Below, in pieces: positions 59,030 to 64,000 of a DNA stretch of 64,000 bases. The stretch is from Ilex aquifolium (lineage: Eukaryota; Streptophyta; Magnoliopsida; Aquifoliales; Aquifoliaceae). Below the pieces are notes generated by a model. The model was not told the DNA's origin and made no database searches. It worked only from the letters and a program-made list of their open reading frames with translations. The position numbers and the translations under genes are program-made. The stretch covers positions 1,922,001 through 1,986,000 of the forward strand of contig OX637398.1 of the NCBI GenBank assembly GCA_951799425.1, read 5' to 3'. Numbering within the stretch: position 1 is the first letter of the stretch; each line of letters begins with the position of its first letter.

Positions 59030-59340
59030 TTCAGGGATTTTACGATGGAGTACTCAGAGGGACGTCAAAAGACATCTGGGAGAAGATGACACAATTGCAG
59101 ATGGTAGATGGCTACAGCCGACTAGACGACTTACTCTACAAAGACAACAGAGTATGTCGGACAAAGAAAGGCGTCTTAAAATTCTTCATGAAACCAGAGT
59201 TAGATTAAACTTTGGAGTTGATCAAATTCTGACTCATCTGGAAAGACATTCTTATTGGCCTACGACATAAGCAGATGTCCAAAGACGATGGGTTGTGTGT
59301 GCTCTATGTAATACGTCGAAATCGTACAACAGGAAATTGA
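59030..59340 (+). mobile_element. Ty3/gypsy-type LTR retrotransposon fossil (integrase-region scrap)
   Basis: Short stretches read DGYSRLDDLLYKDNRVC and, further on, HLERHSYWP and CALCNTSKSY. They resemble the zinc-binding N-terminal region of Ty3/gypsy integrases. It is broken with several interruptions, and no LTR or other part was identified nearby. It is probably old. Confidence 0.55.
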
Positions 59341-59390
59341 GGTTTTGTCAGCCACTGTTTTAATGGAAAACAGGTCTCCCAAACTATGGT

Positions 59391-59540
59391 CTAGTAAGTG
59401 ATTTCATCCAAAATGGGTATTGGAACCTTCCTCCTACCTATAAATGACTTAGACAGTATCTAATGCAAGAGATTGCCTTTTATAAACTCCCACATCTCCT
59501 TGTTGAAGACATAATTGTTTGGTCTATCAGCCGGATGAAA
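59391..59540 (+). mobile_element. LINE scrap (region next to the RT zinc-binding domain)
   Basis: The frame reads LVSDFIQNGYWNLPP, a TGA, then LMQEIAFYKLPHLLVEDIIV and WSIS. In plant LINE-type reverse transcriptases a segment of this shape links the RT core to the C-terminal zinc-binding domain. No other LINE part was found around it, and no tail or duplication was seen. The frame stays open to 59690 but is not recognisable after ~59540. Confidence 0.45.
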
Positions 59541-59699
59541 ATGAAAACTCCAAAACAGCCTGCAACTTCATTAGATAATTCCCATGTAAATAACGTGAAA
59601 ATCCAGATTTATTGTTTAAGAGCAGATACCTCTGTATCCTCAACCAACTTTGTCAGTCCATCTGTTTTGACAACTTGTCAAAAATTGTGAAGATTTGCA

Positions 59700-62640
59700 C
59701 TTATTTTTTTAATAATAATCCAATGGTTTTTCCCCTCTACTTTTGTTTTTTTATCCACTTAAAATTTATTATTCTATTATTTTTTTAGTCAATTATTGCA
59801 AATCATTCAAAATCAATTCATAAGAACGTGTCTTGCCCTTACTATTTCTTAAGCCTAAATTTAAATTTGGATAAATAATCTCTAAAAACTTTCTCTATTA
59901 ATGCTATACAAAACCCATATCAAATTAACGAAGATTCAAATTTTTACTTGAGATTAAAGGGACTAAAATATTTACCAAAATCACTAGTTTGGATTTGTTA
60001 TCTTTTAACTTTTGAGTTTTTTCGTAAGCTCAATAATTACAATCACAATAAATATCTAATAGCACTCTTACTTTTTTTTTTTTGTTACTGAGTATCTAAA
60101 TTTGTGCCGACTATTCCCTCGAGTCCAACCTACTTAAACATGTTTCATATGAGAAAGAATGCTACATCCAAGTTGCCAACAGGGTCACCTAGACCCATCT
60201 TGCCGCTTGTTTTGTAATTTCAGAAAGTAGCACAGAGATAGGAAAGTGTTTTGGTTTGGTTTTACACAATTTAAAATCAAAAGAATGTGGAAAAAGACAA
60301 AATTGGCTTGTTTTTCATGAGTCGGTTCGGTTCCACCGAGTTATCGTGTGCCTTTTGAAAGCGCAATAGTTCTAAATGAGTTGGGAACAAATATATATTA
60401 GGATAAGCACAAAACTTACATCTTTTTTATCCACATAGATAAATTTAATCTTTTTTTTTTTTATGTTGTGTTGCAGGATTGTGGGTTATTCTTTATTGTC
60501 TAAGGTATTAATAGTGCAAAGGGAGCCCTTGAATATGCAACCTACACCTCTTCTCTTTCGTTGGTTTTTAATAATAAAAAAAAATGATGGGTATTTTTCA
60601 ATATCTTTTGTGGTTTATATTTAGTGGATTTTGCTGTAAAAAATTAGCTGATTATTTTTTATTTTTATGAGCGGAATTGAGTATAAACTTAGAGACAAAC
60701 ATTAACTTATTCTCTTACCGAATGTGTAATCAATTTATACCTCCAACTATATAGCAACAATTTAAAATATAAGTGTCAAATGTACTCCGTACACGTCTTT
60801 TCAAAGGGTTTGGTTTGCGGTTAAAGTTATAGAACTTGGAAGGGAGATATTCATTTCATATTTTTTGGATTACATTTTTTCAGATCAGTTTTGTTGAATA
60901 AATTAATCGATGTAGGTGAATTAATAATGAATCTTAAACTTGAATGAAATTTGATGATGCAAAAAACCGGAGAATGAGTGAGGTAAAAGCTGAAGAGCTC
61001 CTTGACCCAGAGAAAGAGGATTAAGTGATTCAACAAGCTGAAGAGCTTGACTAATCTATTTTAATGGAGTGTCTTGTTCTTGGAATTTATATTATTTTTT
61101 AGGAAAAAAAAAAAGGAAGAGTGTATTTCTTAATACAATTGCTATCTCTCCATCTACGTAAGGATTTTCTTCCTTTTGTATCGTAGGTCCTTAAGTAATC
61201 ATGGAATTGTCCTTAATTTTTTAAGATTTTCTTGGGGAGTATTTCGTCATTATGAGCTATATTCCTGGCATTCTAAAAGATGCTGAGATGCCATGGAGGT
61301 ATACTCTAAATAAGAATGGGTGAAGTAATTCCTCTTTTTATAATCTCTTCAGCATGATGGATAGCTTGTCACCCCTATTGGGCCTCCCTCGCACTAGGCT
61401 GACCTGCCTCCAGGTCCAATCCATCCCTGATTGGACAGGACTTGTTGATGGGTTGTCTTCCCTTCTTCGATTACCTGGTTGACTCATCTTCTTTTGGGTT
61501 GCAGGTATGTCAAAATTTTTTGGGAATTCTTATAACGCTTATTCTTGGGAATTATATTGAAGCGCATAATTGGTTGATGTAAAGTTGCAGTAGAGTTTTG
61601 AATATGAACTCTCTGTATTTTTCTGTTTTTGAATATATACAGTATGTACAATTTATAACAATAAAAGTCTAACTGTCCTACAATATCTCAGTTGATAGAG
61701 TTTGAATAATTCTACAACTCAACATTCAAAAAGATATGACAGCCGGAGTTTATGAGGATCATGCTCATCCTCCTGTTGTGTAGCAGACTCAGTTACAGTC
61801 AAAGTATCTACTTCAATAAACATCATGGGCTGAAGCTTTACATTTCGCGTCTTTCTCTGCTGTGAATTCATCTTCTGCCAATTGGAAATTAGATTTGTTT
61901 AATGTATTTTGTTTACATAGTATTAATAGTCTCTAACATACTTTTTGACTAAATCAATGCATTGTTTTGTTGTCCTTTTATGTGGGCCGCTATTCTTCGT
62001 CAAATGTCTGTTTTAGTCACATGCTGTATATGAAAAATATATGCACTTCTTAAAAAAAAATTAAATTAAATTCAGGATGGGCCCCCAATTTTTTTTGGAC
62101 ACAAATAATTGCCCTATCTATATTTTTTTTTTTTTTGAAAGAACCCTATCTATATTCACCTCTTCTCCTTATAGATATAATTATAGGCTATAATGTTTTA
62201 TCATTTTTAGCAAACGGTTAGGTTAGAATAATAATTTGCTGCGTTATTAGATTTTTTATCATTTAAATTGGAAGACATTTCATTTATCTTTTTAAAAGTG
62301 AGGACATACCAAATACCAATAATATGTTTACTCATGAGTTTAAATTATGCAGGATTAAAATATTTTTATTTCATGAGCTATTCCCAAGCCAACATCTTCC
62401 TTTGGAGGATTTGGGAGACAGAAAACATACCTTATCAGTGATACCCAAACTCTTTCTGAATTCATATAGCATTCTAATTCCGTTACACAGATTCAACATT
62501 GTCTTCTTGAGGTTTCCAAAACATATTTGTCCCACACTTGTCTTTGTCTAGCTAACAAACGGTAATATTCAAACTTTTGATGTCAATAAGATTTTCAATC
62601 ATAATGAATTATCTCCACAATGAGGCTAGTATTACGGGTT
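59700..62640. other. Intergenic DNA without recognised genes
   Basis: AT-rich throughout. A less AT-rich patch at ~61340-61500 and a ~55-codon open stretch on the minus strand near 61735-61880 (containing VDTLTVTESATQQEDEHD) were seen, but neither could be assigned. No gene is claimed. Confidence 0.4.
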
Positions 62641-62699
62641 TGCACTTTCAAGCTCTCGTATGACACTAAAATACTAGTAATCTCATTTGAAAGTGCTAA

Positions 62700-63060
62700 G
62701 TAAACCTTTACAACCTAGCTAGCACAAATTGTTAGAGAACACACAAGTAGAGAACAAAAGAGTTTAAGAGAACGGAATTATTGTATTGCACAAGATGAGA
62801 TTACACTTCTTGGCTTGGAATGAGACTCACCCTCCTATTTATCGGTTTTTGGCTTTACAATGAATGACTAAGATTTTACCAGGTGTCAATTATCTAGCCT
62901 ACCACTTGAATATTTATACAAATAGCTAGATATTTACAAGTATAAGAATACTCTCATTCTCTCTCTAGTATTTTTTAGAATCTTCGAAGTCCTAAATTTA
63001 TCCAGAAGCTCCACTCTAGTGTCCTCCAGATCCTGACACTAGGCAACCTTCCTCTAGTAC
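62700..63060 (-). mobile_element. Possible Copia-type LTR remnant
   Basis: Read on the minus strand, the stretch has a GATAAATAGGAGGGTGAG promoter-like motif followed by a leader with TTGTGCAATACAATAATTCC and CTCTTTTGTTCTC. This layout is typical of plant Copia LTRs around the transcription start. No internal domains and no second LTR were seen, so it is a solo or degraded copy, probably old. Confidence 0.38.
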
Positions 63061-63598
63061 TATAGACAAAATAAACTTTGTCGGATTATAGAATTGAAAT
63101 GTATCTTTTAGTATCTTTATCTTTACTCAAATCACAATCAAGAAAAATGTGTCTATAGAGAAACTAACTGCCGTATCTTGCTAATATCATGTTATATAAT
63201 TGAACATTGTAAATTGTGTTTACTTTATCTTTATTTATGATGTTTGAGATCGACTGAATGTTTAGATTGAGTTTTAAGAGAGACAGTTTTCTAAGCAACG
63301 TAAGAATGAAAGTATTTATCGTCATGTCAGGAGAAATGACAAAAAAGCGAGTGACAAAAAATCGAGTTTGATCGAGTTTTGAGAGAGAGAGAGAAATGAT
63401 AAATTTTGAATTCTTAGTTGAGAGGGAGAGAATGAATGTGTGTTTCATGTTTTCTAAGCAATGGAGGGACAATAGCATTTATTGTCACAGAAATGAAAAT
63501 TTGAATTTAAAATAGGATCAATTTTATTTTGTATCCATAAAATTTCTAAATTTTTATTTTGCACTATCAAAGTTTATTTTTTTCAAATTGCACCCTTA

Positions 63599-63903
63599 AT
63601 CAAACAAATTTATTGCAATCAGGCCCAATAAAAAATTCTCATTCCATTTGCTGTCTATTTTATCCCACCCGTGCAAATCACTAGAAGTAATGATGAACTT
63701 ATTAGTAACAACACACCTATTTTGAGGTCAAAAAACCTTTGTTTGAGTCTAATCGAAAATAGATTAGGTAGTTCATTAAATAATTGGTTGGGTTTGATTC
63801 TCAAAACAATTGTATTTTGACTAATAAGCCCTTCTTATGTTAAAATAAGCCACAAATAGAATGAGAGTTATTTAGTGGGCTGATTGAAATAAATTTGTTT
63901 GAG
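63599..63903. repeat. Fold-back inverted repeat, arms ~62-65 bp
   Basis: Left arm 63599-63663 contains CAAACAAATTTATTGCAATC. The opposite strand of 63903-63842 reads CAAACAAATTTATTTCAATC, and the arms stay similar through the CTCATTCCATTTG region. The spacer is ~180 bp. It is probably a MITE core. Outer ends and a duplication were not identified. Confidence 0.6.
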
Positions 63904-64000
63904 TAGGAGTATATGTAAAAAGAGCAATGCTATGTATCCCAAATCTCCAACCCAAATTTTCATCTCAAATGAAGGGAGACCATTGGATCAGTGGGTCCCA

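Noticed and set aside
62324-62551. 75-codon plus-strand frame
   Set aside because: Hydrophobic, AT-driven composition with no recognisable motif or splice context.
62643-62697. 10-bp hairpin GCACTTTCAA / TTGAAAGTGC
   Set aside because: Too short, and without a recognisable flanking duplication, to call a MITE or a regulatory hairpin.

Overview
This window is nuclear DNA from a flowering plant, most likely a eudicot. The evidence is long AT-rich intergenic DNA, GT-AG spliced genes with many small exons, plant-only protein families (CRM-domain plastid splicing factors, GATL glycosyltransferases, DUF716 and DUF760 proteins) and plant-type transposon remains. I could not fix the family or species from sequence alone.

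Host genes from left to right: CFM2-like plastid group II intron splicing factor (minus, 3' end cut off by the window edge; 12 exons rebuilt), a CREG/pyridoxamine-phosphate-oxidase-fold secreted protein (minus, 5 exons), a DUF716/TMEM45-like membrane protein (plus, one exon), an MTP12-type zinc transporter (plus, one exon, very His-rich), SEC13 (plus, intron in the 5' UTR), a DUF760 plastid-type protein (plus, 5 exons), a GATL GT8 glycosyltransferase (minus, one exon) and a complete SIN3-like (SNL) co-repressor (minus, 22 coding exons, 1397 codons). For every multi-exon gene the exon phases were checked by hand and close exactly. As recalled, SNL1, SEC13A, a DUF716 gene and CFM2 lie close together and in this order on Arabidopsis chromosome 3, so the window is probably a conserved microsyntenic block. 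The genes belong to unrelated pathways and nothing suggests that they act together.

The spaces between genes are full of transposon remains, several with target-site duplications (TSDs) readable by eye. They include a 5'-truncated LINE with an RNase H domain and poly(A) tail (10.3-10.9 kb), a Mutator-like fold-back element with a 9-bp TSD (16.6-17.1 kb), a 2.2-kb hAT-type element with a perfect 8-bp TSD that carries gene-like pieces (20.2-22.4 kb), a hAT-like segment carrying a promoter and broken exons of a DUF1640 gene (11.7-13.0 kb), a 158-bp MITE with a 9-bp TSD (23.9-24.1 kb), a hAT-type MITE inside an SNL intron (48 kb) and several Helitrons. There are also weak LTR-type fossils, a metalloproteinase propeptide fragment near 22.7 kb and a second LINE scrap near 59.4 kb.

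The most unusual region is 55.5-59.0 kb, upstream of SNL. It is an array of large repeat units that contain a ~100-bp minisatellite in 7, 1 and 2 copies. Two ~395-bp Helitrons sit at the same site of two units, and the unit between them keeps the empty site. One unit also carries an ~88-bp local inversion.
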